Part shown: piece by piece, positions 9,557 to 18,564 of the stretch | Layout of the letters: each line of letters begins with the position of its first letter | How positions within the stretch are numbered: the stretch's first letter is position 1 | Assembly (NCBI GenBank): GCA_016792685.1 | Contig: JAEULQ010000114.1 | Location: 37,293-101,292 of the forward strand | Direction: 5' to 3' | DNA from: Tabrizicola sp. | GTDB lineage: Bacteria > Pseudomonadota > Alphaproteobacteria > Rhodobacterales > Rhodobacteraceae | Length of the DNA stretch: 64,000 nt | Notes under the pieces: generated by a model | What the model saw: the letters and a program-made list of their open reading frames with translations, nothing else | Told to the model about the DNA's origin: nothing | Database searches by the model: none | Position numbers and translations under genes: made by a program

Positions 9557-11106
9557 CCGATATCGGCGAAATCTGCGAACCCGCCCGTTCAAGACGTTCC
9601 GGTGGCCGTCAGGCCCGCGTGGCGATGCGCGCGGCCCCACTGGCCGATGATGTCCGCCCGGTTCGCCCCGGCATGCCAGGCGGGCAGTACAAGCCCCTGA
9701 CCGAAGCCGGGGTGCAACAGATCCACGCCGCCGCGCTGGACGCGCTGGAACAGATCGGTCTCTCCCAGGCTCCGCCCTCTGGCGTGAAGCTTCTGACCGA
9801 AGCAGGGGCGCAGCTGGGCGATGATGGTCGCATCCGCTTTCCCCGGGCGCTGGTCGAGGACATGCTGGCCGTCGCCGCCCGCAACATCACGCTCCACGCC
9901 CGCGACCCGAAATACGACTTGCACCTGAGCGGGACCAACGTCCACTACGGCACCGCAGGCGCCGCTGTGCATATCGTCGATCCGATCACGCTGGACTATC
10001 GCGAATCCACCGCGCAGGACCTGTATGACGCGGCGCGGCTGGTCGACAACCTGGACAACATCCACTTCTACCAGCGGACCATGGTCTGCCGGGATGTCAA
10101 GGATAACAAGGAGATGGACCTCAACACGCTTTACGGCTGCCTTGCGGGCACCGTGAAGCATGTCGGCACCTCCTTCTCAGACCCCTCCCACGTCGCCGAC
10201 TGTTTCGAGATGCTCTACACAGTCGCAGGCGGAGAGGAGAAATGGCTGGAGCGGCCCTTCGTCTCGAACTCCAACTGCTTCGTCGTGCCTCCGATGAAAT
10301 TTGCCGAGGAAAGCTGCATCACCATGGAGGATTGCATCCGCCGTGGCATGCCGATGCTCCTCCTCTCTGCCGGTCAGGCGGGCGCCACCGCCCCGGCCCC
10401 GATCGCACTGACCATCGTGCAGGCCGTGGCCGAATGCCTGGCGGGGGTGGTCTATGTCAACGCGATCAAGAAGGGCGCCCCGGCGATCTTCGGCACCTGG
10501 CCCTTCGTCAGCGACCTGCGCACCGGTGCCATGTCCGGCGGCAGCGCCGAGCAGGCGCTTCTGACGGCTGGCTGCGCCCAGATGCACCGGTTCTACGACC
10601 TGCCGGGCGGGGCGGCCTCGGGCATCTCGGACTCCAAGCTTCCCGACATGCAGGCGGGATGGGAGCAGGGGATTACCAATTCGCTCGCCGGACTTGCGGG
10701 CCTCAACATGTGCTATGAAGCCGTGGGCATGCATGCCTCGCTCCTCGGTTTCTGCCTGGAAAGCCTGGTCCTGGGCGATGACCTGCTGGGGCAGGCCATG
10801 CGTCTGGTGCGCGGCATCGACGTGACGCCGGACAGCACTTCGATCGACGCGATGAAGGATGTCTGCCTGGGCGGCCCCGGCCATTACCTGGGCAGCGACC
10901 AGACGCTCAAGCTGATGCAGACCGAATACATCTACCCCAAGGTCGGCAACCGCATGTCGCCCAAGGAGTGGAACGAGGCCGGCAAGCCGCTGCTCCTTGA
11001 CACGGCCATCGCGCGCAAGAACGATATCCTCTCCAAGGCCGGGTGCCGCGTCGATCCCGAGATCGATGCCGCGATCCGCAAGCGTTTCAACATCTACTTC
11101 AAGTGA
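9553..11106 (+). CDS. Trimethylamine methyltransferase (MttB)-family protein without pyrrolysine
   Basis: 517 residues. MttB superfamily barrel, with segments such as NVHYGTAGAAVHIVDPITLDYRESTAQDL and a glycine-rich C-terminal half. The frame runs without an in-frame TAG, so this is a non-pyrrolysine member of the kind that includes glycine betaine and carnitine methyltransferases. Known non-pyrrolysine members move a methyl group from a quaternary amine to a corrinoid protein. No corrinoid protein or MtbA/MtqA-like gene is in the window. ATGA overlap with the preceding gene. The substrate is inferred to be a quaternary ammonium compound, but this is unproven. Confidence 0.87.
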   Translation: MTDIGEICEPARSRRSGGRQARVAMRAAPLADDVRPVRPGMPGGQYKPLTEAGVQQIHAAALDALEQIGLSQAPPSGVKLLTEAGAQLGDDGRIRFPRALVEDMLAVAARNITLHARDPKYDLHLSGTNVHYGTAGAAVHIVDPITLDYRESTAQDLYDAARLVDNLDNIHFYQRTMVCRDVKDNKEMDLNTLYGCLAGTVKHVGTSFSDPSHVADCFEMLYTVAGGEEKWLERPFVSNSNCFVVPPMKFAEESCITMEDCIRRGMPMLLLSAGQAGATAPAPIALTIVQAVAECLAGVVYVNAIKKGAPAIFGTWPFVSDLRTGAMSGGSAEQALLTAGCAQMHRFYDLPGGAASGISDSKLPDMQAGWEQGITNSLAGLAGLNMCYEAVGMHASLLGFCLESLVLGDDLLGQAMRLVRGIDVTPDSTSIDAMKDVCLGGPGHYLGSDQTLKLMQTEYIYPKVGNRMSPKEWNEAGKPLLLDTAIARKNDILSKAGCRVDPEIDAAIRKRFNIYFK

Positions 11107-11113
11107 GGTCGCC

Positions 11114-12547
11114 ATGATCCCCGCCAACATGCTGAAATTCTACATCAATGGGCAATGGGTCGACCCCATATCCAAGAACCGCATGGGCGTGGAAAACCCC
11201 GCGACCGAAGAGATCGTCGCGGAAGTGGCCATGGGCAATGCCGAGGACGCCGACCGTGCGATTCTTGCCGCCCGCGCAGCCTTTGACAGTTGGACCTACC
11301 GCCCCGTGGCCGAGCGCATCGCCGTCGTGAAGCGTATTCTCGAGGTCTACAACGAGCGTTACGAAGACTTCGCGCAAGTGATGTCGACCGAAATGGGGGC
11401 GCCGATCACCTGGGCGCGCAACGCTCAGGCCTGGGCAGGCCAGGTCCATATCGAAGCCACCATTAAGGCCGCCGAAGAGATGGTCTGGGAATACAACCGC
11501 GGCACCACGCGGATCATCTACGAGGGGATCGGCGTCTGCTCGCTGATCACGCCGTGGAACTGGCCGATGAACCAGATCGCCTGCAAAGTCGCTCCGGCAC
11601 TGGTCGCGGGCTGCACGATGGTGCTTAAGCCTTCGGAAATCGCGCCGCTCTCGGGCGTCCTTTTCGCACAGGTCTGCCATGATGCGGGCGTGCCTGCGGG
11701 TGTCTTCAACCTGGTGAACGGCGCCGGGCCTGAGGTAGGGGCCCGGATGTCGACGCATCCCGAAGTCGACATGGTGTCCTTCACCGGCTCGACCCGGGCC
11801 GGGACGCAGATCGCCGCCGTTGCCGCGGCTACGGCTAAGCGTGTGGCCCAGGAAATGGGCGGAAAGAGCCCGAACATCATCCTTCCGACCGCCAACATCG
11901 CCGAGGCCGTGGCTGCAGGCGTCAACGCCGTCATGTCGAACACCGGCCAGTCCTGCGATGCGCCGACCCGGATGCTAGTGCCCCGCAACCGGCAGGCCGA
12001 AGCCCTTGCCGTCGCCAAAGAGGTTGCCGAGGCGATCAAGGTCGGCGATCCGCGTGACGAGGATACCGTCATGGGGCCGCTGGTGTCCAAGATGCAGTTC
12101 GACAAGGTGCAAAAGCTGATCCAGGCCGGGATCGACGAGGGCGCGACCCTGGTGACCGGTGGGGTGGGGCGCCCGGCTGACCTCAACCGCGGCTGGTTCG
12201 TTCGCCCGACTGTCTTCGGCGATGTCGTGAATGCGATGACCATCTCGAAAGAGGAAATCTTCGGGCCGGTGCTGGCGATCCAGCCCTACGACAGCATCGA
12301 GGATGCCATCGCCCAGGGCAACGACACGATCTACGGCCTTGCGGCCTATGTCGCTGGCCCGGTCGAGGACGCAATCCCCGTTGCGCGCAAGCTGCGCGCC
12401 GGGACTGTGAACCTGAACTATCCGGATTGGGACACTTCCGCCCCGTTCGGCGGCTACAAGCAGTCGGGCAACGGCCGGGAGTATGCCGATTGGGGCATCC
12501 ATGACTTCTGCGAGGTCAAGGGCATCGTCGGTTACGGCAAGGCCTAA
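11114..12547 (+). CDS. NAD-dependent aldehyde dehydrogenase
   Basis: 477 residues, the normal family length. Key motifs: TPWNWPMNQIACKVAPAL (NAD site), KPSEIAP, FTGSTRAG, the general-base glutamate in QEMGGKSPN, the catalytic cysteine in NTGQSCDAPTRM, and EEIFGPVL. The start at ATG 11114 follows the mttB stop by 7 bases with GAGG upstream. A longer frame to 10997 would overlap mttB and is not supported. It oxidises an aldehyde, plausibly a semialdehyde or betaine aldehyde from the operon's substrate. Confidence 0.9.
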   Translation: MIPANMLKFYINGQWVDPISKNRMGVENPATEEIVAEVAMGNAEDADRAILAARAAFDSWTYRPVAERIAVVKRILEVYNERYEDFAQVMSTEMGAPITWARNAQAWAGQVHIEATIKAAEEMVWEYNRGTTRIIYEGIGVCSLITPWNWPMNQIACKVAPALVAGCTMVLKPSEIAPLSGVLFAQVCHDAGVPAGVFNLVNGAGPEVGARMSTHPEVDMVSFTGSTRAGTQIAAVAAATAKRVAQEMGGKSPNIILPTANIAEAVAAGVNAVMSNTGQSCDAPTRMLVPRNRQAEALAVAKEVAEAIKVGDPRDEDTVMGPLVSKMQFDKVQKLIQAGIDEGATLVTGGVGRPADLNRGWFVRPTVFGDVVNAMTISKEEIFGPVLAIQPYDSIEDAIAQGNDTIYGLAAYVAGPVEDAIPVARKLRAGTVNLNYPDWDTSAPFGGYKQSGNGREYADWGIHDFCEVKGIVGYGKA

Positions 12548-12566
12548 GCCTGCGGTTCAACACCAA

Positions 12567-12588
12567 GGGGCAGGGCGGAACCTGCCCC
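12567..12588 (+). terminator. Intercistronic hairpin without T-tract
   Basis: GGGGCAGG pairs with CCTGCCCC around a six-base loop, between the aldehyde dehydrogenase and the next gene. There is no T-run, so it is more likely an mRNA-stability or partial termination element within the operon than a full terminator. Confidence 0.35.
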
Positions 12589-12606
12589 TCATCCAACGGG
12601 GATATC

Positions 12607-13506
12607 ATGCATTACGGTTACATCGGCCTGGGCAATCTCGGGGCGGCCTGTGCGGGCTGCCTGGTCAAGGACGGCTTCAAGGTCACGGTCTACGACCTGA
12701 ACGCGAAACTTGCCGATCCGCTGATCGCGCAAGGCGCGACTCTCGCAAAAAGCGCCGAGGAACTGGCGGCTTCGGTCGATCACGTCATCACCTGCCTGCC
12801 GTCCCCGGCCGTGTCCGAGCGCGTCCTGCGGAATATCCTGCCACATATGAAGAAGGGCGCGAGCTGGGTCGAGATGTCGACTCTCGGCCGTGACGAAGTG
12901 CTGAAACTTGCAGCCATCGCCGCCGAATCCGGTGTGCGCATGATGGAACTGCCGGTCACCGGTGGTGTGCATCTGGCCTATCAAGGCAAGATCACCATGC
13001 TCGCGGGCGGGGACAAGGACCTTTACGACACCCATTACAAGGCCATGCAGGCCATGGGAGACCGGATCTTCCACATGGGCCCCTTGGGGTCATCCTGCAT
13101 CATCAAGGTCATCACCAACATGCTGGCCTTCATCCACCTCAAGGCCACCTCCGAGGCGCTGATGCTGGCCAAGCGTGGCGGGCTCGATCTGGCCCAGGCC
13201 TGGCATGCGATTGCCGCCTCGTCGGGCAACTCCTTCGTCCACGAAACCGAAGGGGCGCTGATCCTGAACGGGTCCTACGACATCGCCTTCAACATCGATC
13301 TGGCGCTGAAGGATCTTGGCTTCGCTCTTGGCTTCGGCAAGGAATTCGGCGTACCGCTGGATTTGGCGTCGATGACCAACCAGACCTACATCGCCGCCAA
13401 GGCCGCCTATGGTGGCGAGGCGCAGTCGCCAATGATCGCCAAGCTTCTGGAGGACCTTCTCGGCACCGACCTCCGCGCGCCGGGCTTCCCCGCCCGGCTG
13501 GAGTGA
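12607..13506 (+). CDS. 3-Hydroxyisobutyrate dehydrogenase-family NAD(P)-dependent oxidoreductase
   Basis: 299 residues. N-terminal Rossmann motif GYIGLGNLGAACAGCL, substrate-binding ELPVTGGVHLAYQGKITMLAGG, and the catalytic lysine region GSSCIIKVITNMLAF. Beta-hydroxyacid dehydrogenases of this type oxidise 2- or 3-hydroxy acids. The ATG at 12607 follows GGGGAT. It lies 59 bases after the aldehyde dehydrogenase and most likely belongs to the same transcript. Together with the aldehyde dehydrogenase it suggests the substrate carbon chain passes through a hydroxy acid and a semialdehyde. Confidence 0.87.
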   Translation: MHYGYIGLGNLGAACAGCLVKDGFKVTVYDLNAKLADPLIAQGATLAKSAEELAASVDHVITCLPSPAVSERVLRNILPHMKKGASWVEMSTLGRDEVLKLAAIAAESGVRMMELPVTGGVHLAYQGKITMLAGGDKDLYDTHYKAMQAMGDRIFHMGPLGSSCIIKVITNMLAFIHLKATSEALMLAKRGGLDLAQAWHAIAASSGNSFVHETEGALILNGSYDIAFNIDLALKDLGFALGFGKEFGVPLDLASMTNQTYIAAKAAYGGEAQSPMIAKLLEDLLGTDLRAPGFPARLE

Positions 13507-13614
13507 CTTGAGAGGGTTGCGCCAGCCGGTTAAGCTTGGGTAAACGCCCACGCGCAAGCCGCTGATTTCGCTGAGGTCACAGCCTTGTCCCGCGTGGACA
13601 CTAAAGGAGCCCAC

Positions 13615-14730
13615 ATGACCGCCGAGACCGACGCCCGCATCGCCCGCCTTCTGCATCACCGGAAGGCGGGGCTCTCTCTGGGCGAGCCGGTGGTGCCCCC
13701 GATCTCGGTCGCGACCACCTTCCACCTGCCGCAGGCGCAGGGGGCTGCCCACTACTATGGCCGCTCAGGCCAGCCGACCTGGGACGCCGTCGAAGCCCAG
13801 CTCTCGATCCTCGAAGCTGCCGAGACCGTCACTTTCCCCTCGGGTATGGCAGCCATCACCGCCGCCCTTGTCTGCAGCCTGAAGGCCGGGGCGAAAGTCA
13901 TGATCCCGTCCGACGGCTATTATGTGACCCGTCTGCTTGGCCGCGACCTGTTGCAGGTCTACGGGGTGGACGTCGTGCAGGTCCCCACGCTTGAGATGGA
14001 GACCGCCGACTTCACCGGCTTTCAGGTGATCTATATCGAGACCCCTTCGAACCCCGGCCTCGACACGGTCGATATCGCCGTGCTGGCCCGTCGCGCCCAT
14101 GCTGCCGGGGCGCTTCTTATCGCGGACAACACGACGATGACGCCGTTTCTGCAGCGGCCGCTGGACCTTGGGGCCGACCTCGTTGTCGCCGCAGATACCA
14201 AGGCCCCTGCAGGTCATTCCGACGCACTCTTCGGCCATGTGGCGGGCCGCGACGCGAACCTGATGGCCCGAATCCGGGAATGGCGGCGACAGTCCGGCTC
14301 GGTCCCGGGGCCGTTCGAGGCTTACCTCGTTCATCGCGGTCTCGAAACGCTGGAGGTCCGGCTTGAGCGTATGTGTGCCTCGGCCGCCGTGATCGCCGCC
14401 CGCCTTGCCGCGCATCCGGCGGTGAAGAACCTGCGCTACCCGGGACTACCGGGCGATGCCTCCTATGGTGCGGTCGGGGGGCAGATGGCCAATGGCGGTT
14501 TCCTGATCGGTCTCACCCTGGCAGATGCCGAGGTGGCCGAGGCCTTCCTGGCCCGCTGCCCGATGATCGAGCAGGCCACCAGTTTTGGCGGTACCCATTC
14601 CGCGGGTGAGCGCCGCGCCCGCTGGGGGGATTCGGTGCCGGAAGGGTTCATCCGCCTGTCGGTCGGCATCGAACCTGTCGAGGTGCTCTGGTCTTCCATC
14701 GCCGCGGCTTTGGCTGACCTTCAGGCCTGA
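13615..14730 (+). CDS. Cys/Met metabolism PLP-dependent enzyme (cystathionine beta-lyase/gamma-synthase-like)
   Basis: 371 residues. Fold-type I PLP enzyme of the cystathionine family: YGRSGQPTWDAVEAQLSILE, FPSGMAAITAAL, IYIETPSNPGL, the PLP lysine in AADTKAPAGHSD (normally SATKYINGHSD), and the C-terminal FGGTHSAGERRARWG. AAAGGAG at 13603-13609 sets ATG 13615. It is 108 bases downstream of the previous gene on the same strand, so it may belong to the operon or be independent. Methionine biosynthesis and beta/gamma-elimination from a substrate-derived compound are both possible. Lyase versus synthase cannot be decided. Confidence 0.82.
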   Translation: MTAETDARIARLLHHRKAGLSLGEPVVPPISVATTFHLPQAQGAAHYYGRSGQPTWDAVEAQLSILEAAETVTFPSGMAAITAALVCSLKAGAKVMIPSDGYYVTRLLGRDLLQVYGVDVVQVPTLEMETADFTGFQVIYIETPSNPGLDTVDIAVLARRAHAAGALLIADNTTMTPFLQRPLDLGADLVVAADTKAPAGHSDALFGHVAGRDANLMARIREWRRQSGSVPGPFEAYLVHRGLETLEVRLERMCASAAVIAARLAAHPAVKNLRYPGLPGDASYGAVGGQMANGGFLIGLTLADAEVAEAFLARCPMIEQATSFGGTHSAGERRARWGDSVPEGFIRLSVGIEPVEVLWSSIAAALADLQA

Positions 14731-14731
14731 C

Positions 14732-15307
14732 CTACTGCCGCAGGATCATCCTTCCGCCGGTGACCTCGATCTGGAACTGGCCAAGATAATCCATGCCTAG
14801 AAGCGAGCCTTCCATCTCTCCTTGCGTGACATAGGCGCGGAAATTCTCGTTCCGATACGGGCCAAGCTCGACCAGGGGCAGTGTCACCTGCGCTGTCCGC
14901 ACGACGCCGTTGGCGGTATTGGCTTCGCCAAAGAACTGCAGACTGTCCTCTGCAATCCCCAGGCGGGCCGCGTCTTCAAGGCTGAGGACAAGGCCCGAGG
15001 CGCCGGTGTCCACCATGAAGGGGAGCTCGACATCATTGATCCGCAGCGTGAGGTAGTAGTGCCCGTCCTCGGCCCGCGGCACCTCGATCGAGGCATCTGG
15101 TCCAAGCGTCTGTATTGGCATGATATCCCGGCGGACGTCCGTCCAAAGACCGTAGCCCGCCATCATCCCCAGAAAGATGAGCCCCCAGGCCAGCGCCATC
15201 CGCAGGGCCTGTCCCATGCGCTGGCGAAACTCGACCATGACCCAGCCGCCGAGGGCGGCCAGAATGATCGCAAGATAGGCCAAGCGCGCAAGGGTTTCGC
15301 CGTCCAT
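14732..15307 (-). CDS. Retropepsin-like membrane-anchored aspartic protease
   Basis: 191 residues. Two N-terminal hydrophobic segments (about 8-26 and 36-53) precede a single retropepsin domain with the catalytic motif FMVDTGASGLVLS and the flap-side motif GSLLGMDYLGQFQIEV. It belongs to the TIGR02281-type family of alphaproteobacterial clan AA proteases, with the catalytic domain expected outside the cytoplasmic membrane. ATG 15307 is chosen because GGAGG sits five bases upstream; a GTG at 15313 is less likely. It converges on the PLP enzyme, one base apart. The biological role is unknown. Confidence 0.82.
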   Translation of the reverse strand: MDGETLARLAYLAIILAALGGWVMVEFRQRMGQALRMALAWGLIFLGMMAGYGLWTDVRRDIMPIQTLGPDASIEVPRAEDGHYYLTLRINDVELPFMVDTGASGLVLSLEDAARLGIAEDSLQFFGEANTANGVVRTAQVTLPLVELGPYRNENFRAYVTQGEMEGSLLGMDYLGQFQIEVTGGRMILRQ

Positions 15308-15357
15308 CTTCACCTCCGGTTCCGAGACATATGGGGCAGGGCGCGCGGATTGGAAGG

Positions 15358-15978
15358 TCAGCCGATCAGGCCCGTGCCTTTGACGCCATCGATCACGAAC
15401 TGAACCGACAACGCGGCCAGAAGCATGCCAAGAAGGCGGGTGATCACGATTGTGCCGGTGCGGCCAAGCATGCGCTCCAACGGGGGCGATGCAAGCAGGA
15501 AGGCATAGGTCACAACCATCATCAGGACCATCAGCCCCAGAACCCAGAAGGTTGCTGCCCAGTCACTGCCCGCCTGGCCGACGAGCAGGATCATCGTCGC
15601 GATGGCGCCAGGTCCGGCGATCAGGGGTGTGGCCAGGGGGAAGACCGAAGGGTCATGGTCCGGCTCGGCCTGCTGACCTTCGCGGCGTTGGGTGCGGCGT
15701 TCGAAAAGCATGTCGAGCGCGGTCAGGAACAAGAGGATCCCGCCGGCGATACGGAAAGCAGGCATCGAGATGCCGATGAAGGTCAGGATCGCCTCACCGG
15801 CAACCCCGAACAGAAGCAGAAGCGACGCCGCTATGATGCAGGCGCGTTTGGCCATGGCGCGACGTTTTTCGGGACCCATTCCGCGTGTGAGCGCGATGAA
15901 CAGGGGGACAAGTCCCGGAGGATCGATCACCACAAAGAGTGTGGCAAAGGCCGTGATCAGGAAGGCGGTTTCGGGCAT
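15358..15978 (-). CDS. MarC family integral membrane protein
   Basis: 206 residues with about six hydrophobic segments. Family signatures include FATLFVVIDPPGLVPLFIALT near the N-terminus, FRIAGGILLFLTALDMLF and PLATPLIAGPGAIATMILL. Despite the name, MarC proteins (UPF0056) have no proven role in antibiotic resistance. Likely an inner membrane protein of unknown transport or regulatory role. It lies upstream of the protease gene on the same strand with a 50-base gap. Confidence 0.88.
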   Translation of the reverse strand: MPETAFLITAFATLFVVIDPPGLVPLFIALTRGMGPEKRRAMAKRACIIAASLLLLFGVAGEAILTFIGISMPAFRIAGGILLFLTALDMLFERRTQRREGQQAEPDHDPSVFPLATPLIAGPGAIATMILLVGQAGSDWAATFWVLGLMVLMMVVTYAFLLASPPLERMLGRTGTIVITRLLGMLLAALSVQFVIDGVKGTGLIG

Positions 15979-16068
15979 GGGTTCCTCGGGCTTTCGGCAA
16001 GGCTAGGCCGTGTCCCTGATTTTGGGAAGGGCAACCTTGCAAGGAGCGACCCTTACCCGAGGCAGCAG

Positions 16069-16527
16069 TCAGACAATTCCGGGGCCAAGCGTCGCCGGGT
16101 CGATGCCAGGCGTGGACCAGAAGTCAGTGGCAAAAGGCGGCAGGGTGGCAAGCACGCGATACAGGTCTTCGCGCAGGACGGCTTTCCGCAAAGCGAGCGC
16201 TGTGGCTTCGACGCAGTTCGGCGGCGTAAGGTTGTGGTGCGGCCGCAGGGCCATGGCCTCGGCGGTCCAGTCAGAACGGCTGCCCGGGGGCAGGGGCCCT
16301 TCGTCGAGCTTCCAGTCCGCAACGAAGAGCGCGCGAAGCACCGACGGCAGGACTTGCGCGAAGTCGATGGCCTGCTGCGGTGTCAGACGTCGACGGAACG
16401 CGCGCAGTACACCCTCAACCGCCGTATACGTTGCATTGTCCGATTCCAGGTTCATCGCTGACCGGGCTTCGGTCAGAAATGCACTCCATTCGCGGCTTGC
16501 CTGACGGTAGGTCCATGGCATGGGCAT
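16069..16527 (-). CDS. DUF2267 domain protein
   Basis: 152 residues from ATG 16527 (MPMPWTYRQASREWSAFLTEARSAM). The body carries the DUF2267 pattern: AVEGVLRAFRRRLTPQQAIDFAQVLPSVLRALFVADWKL. An upstream extension to 16629 would run through AT-rich dyad sequence and into the end of the ABC-F gene, so it is rejected. No function is established for this domain; members are often found near stress genes. The protein appears soluble. Confidence 0.75.
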   Translation of the reverse strand: MPMPWTYRQASREWSAFLTEARSAMNLESDNATYTAVEGVLRAFRRRLTPQQAIDFAQVLPSVLRALFVADWKLDEGPLPPGSRSDWTAEAMALRPHHNLTPPNCVEATALALRKAVLREDLYRVLATLPPFATDFWSTPGIDPATLGPGIV

Positions 16528-16543
16528 TGTAGATACATACCCC

Positions 16544-16570
16544 ACAATTGTAAATACGTTTGTATATACA
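16544..16570. promoter_or_regulatory. AT-rich dyad region upstream of the DUF2267 gene
   Basis: The palindromes ACAATTGT (16544-16551) and TGTATATACA (16561-16570) sit in an AT-rich island, in sharp contrast to the GC-rich surroundings, 17-43 bases before the DUF2267 start. It is probably the promoter/operator of that gene. No clear -35/-10 pair could be fixed. Confidence 0.3.
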
Positions 16571-16586
16571 GCCAATAGTTCGAAGT

Positions 16587-18437
16587 TTAAGCCATTGCTT
16601 CTTCTAGCTTTTCCTGGGCCGTAAGCCAAAGGGCCTCGGCCTTGTCCAGGGCGTCCATGACTTCGGCGTATTTTGCATTCCAGGTCGCAAGCTCTCCCTT
16701 CCTGCTGTCCTCATAAAGGGAGGGATCCGCAAGCTTCGTCGCCAGCTTGTCTCGCATGTCGTTCAGTTTGCCGACACGGTCTTCGCATTTGCGGACCTCG
16801 GCCTTGAGCGCCAGCAACTCGTCGCGACTTGCTTTCGGTTTCTTTTCAGGCGCTTTCGCTGCGGCCTTGACGACATCATCTCCGGCAAGCAACTGCCGAC
16901 GATAGGCTTCGAGATCCTCGGTGTAGGGGGTGACCGCACCACCCTTGACCAGCCACAACCGGTCCGCCACCAGCCCAAGAAGGTGCATGTCGTGCGACAC
17001 CAGGATCACCGCGCCGGGGTATTCGGTTAGCGCTTCGACCAGCGCCTCGCGGCTTTCGATATCCAGGTGGTTGGTTGGTTCGTCCAGGATCAGAAGGTGC
17101 GGCGCGTCGATTGTTGCCAGAAGCAGCGACAGTCGCGCCTTTTGGCCCCCCGAAAGGCGTGCCACGACCGTATCCGCCTGATCGGCCATCAGGCCGAACC
17201 CGGCCAGCCTTGCGCGGAGTTTGGCCTGCATTTCTTCGGGTCGTAGCCGCTGGATATGCTGCAGGGGCGTCTCGTCCAGGTGAAGTTCGTCGACCTGGTG
17301 CTGGGCGAAATACCCGATACGCAGCTTTGATGATCGTGCGAGTTTGCCTTCGACAGGTTGAAGTTTGCCTGCCAAGAGCTTGGAAAGGGTGGATTTTCCC
17401 TCGCCGTTCTTGCCCAGAAGCGCGATCCGGTCGTCCTGGTCGATCCGCAGGTTCAGCTTCCGCAGCACCGGCGGGCCGCCATAGCCCACGGCAGCGCCGT
17501 CAAGATTGATGATCGGAGGCGCCAGTTCCTCAGGCTTGGGGAAGGTGAAGACAACCTTCTTCGCCTCTTCCGGGGCGGTGATGGGCGTCAGCTTTTCAAG
17601 CATCTTCACGCGCGACTGGGCCTGCACGGCCTTTGAGGCCTTGGCCTTGAACCGGTCTACAAAGCTTTGCAGATGCGCGCGGCGGGCCTCGACCTTCTTT
17701 GCTTCGGCTTGCAGGACTGCGCGGCGTTCCGACATCTGGCGGGCAAACTGGTCATAGCCGCCTTGCCAGTAGGTGAGTTTGCGGTTGTCGAGATGCAGGA
17801 TGCCCTGGACCGCCCGGTTCAAGAGGCCGCGGTCGTGGCTGATGATCAGGACAGTGTGGGGATATTTCTGCAGGTAGCTTTCCAGCCAGAGCGCCCCTTC
17901 GAGGTCGAGGTAGTTGGTCGGTTCGTCGAGAAGCAGGTAGTCGGGCTGGGCGAAAAGCACGCCCGCCAAGGCCACGCGCATCCGCCAGCCGCCTGAAAAC
18001 GCCGAGCAGGGCATCAGCTGCTCCTCGGCATCGAAGCCCAGGCCCTTGAGAATGCTTGAGGCCCGGCCCTCGGCCGACCAGGCATCGATATCGGCCAGCC
18101 GCGCCTGGATTTCGGCAATGCGGTGGGGATCATGCGCGTGTTCGGCTTCGGCCATGAGCGCAGCGCGTTCGGTATCGGCCTGCAGGACCGTGTCCAGAAG
18201 CGAGGTTTCCGAAGACGGGACTTCCTGCGCGACACCGCCGATGCGCGCGCGCTGGGGCAGGGTGATGGTTCCGCCTTCAAGCGCCAGTTCCCCTCGGATC
18301 AGCCGGAAGAGGGTAGTCTTGCCGGCGCCATTGCGGCCGACCAGGCCAACCTTGTGGCCTGTAGGAATGGTGGCCGAGGCGCTTTCGAAAAGCGGGCGGC
18401 CTTCAACGGAATAGGTGATGTCCTCGATCTTCAGCAT
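16587..18437 (-). CDS. ABC-F family ATP-binding protein
   Basis: 616 residues, soluble, with two ABC ATPase domains. Walker [13 protein letters not shown] and [12 protein letters not shown]. Signatures: [11 protein letters not shown] and [11 protein letters not shown]. Walker [15 protein letters not shown] and [14 protein letters not shown]. The lysine/arginine-rich linker between the domains and a C-terminal coiled coil (about 545-616) are typical of Uup/EttA-type ABC-F proteins, which act on ribosomes rather than in transport. ATG 18437 ([14 protein letters not shown]) is preferred over TTG 18473. No Shine-Dalgarno sequence is evident, so it may be leaderless. Divergent from ndk. Confidence 0.9.
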   Translation of the reverse strand: MLKIEDITYSVEGRPLFESASATIPTGHKVGLVGRNGAGKTTLFRLIRGELALEGGTITLPQRARIGGVAQEVPSSETSLLDTVLQADTERAALMAEAEHAHDPHRIAEIQARLADIDAWSAEGRASSILKGLGFDAEEQLMPCSAFSGGWRMRVALAGVLFAQPDYLLLDEPTNYLDLEGALWLESYLQKYPHTVLIISHDRGLLNRAVQGILHLDNRKLTYWQGGYDQFARQMSERRAVLQAEAKKVEARRAHLQSFVDRFKAKASKAVQAQSRVKMLEKLTPITAPEEAKKVVFTFPKPEELAPPIINLDGAAVGYGGPPVLRKLNLRIDQDDRIALLGKNGEGKSTLSKLLAGKLQPVEGKLARSSKLRIGYFAQHQVDELHLDETPLQHIQRLRPEEMQAKLRARLAGFGLMADQADTVVARLSGGQKARLSLLLATIDAPHLLILDEPTNHLDIESREALVEALTEYPGAVILVSHDMHLLGLVADRLWLVKGGAVTPYTEDLEAYRRQLLAGDDVVKAAAKAPEKKPKASRDELLALKAEVRKCEDRVGKLNDMRDKLATKLADPSLYEDSRKGELATWNAKYAEVMDALDKAEALWLTAQEKLEEAMA

Positions 18438-18564
18438 GGGGCGGGAAGTGCCTGATCCGGGAAGGGAGGTCAATGCCGCAAGACCTTTTCAATGCGGCCT
18501 GAGCGTGGTAGCAGCCCGGCGTCCCATTCCGGCGCAAGACGCCCAGAAACACATGGAGAGCCCG

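Noticed and set aside
13534-13549. Possible CtrA box TTAAGCTTGGGTAAA
   Set aside because: The second half is TAAA rather than TTAA, and the location is inside the operon spacer.
15331-16461. 376-codon frame on the plus strand opposite marC and DUF2267
   Set aside because: Shadow; the translation is a low-complexity basic string while the minus-strand genes match known families.
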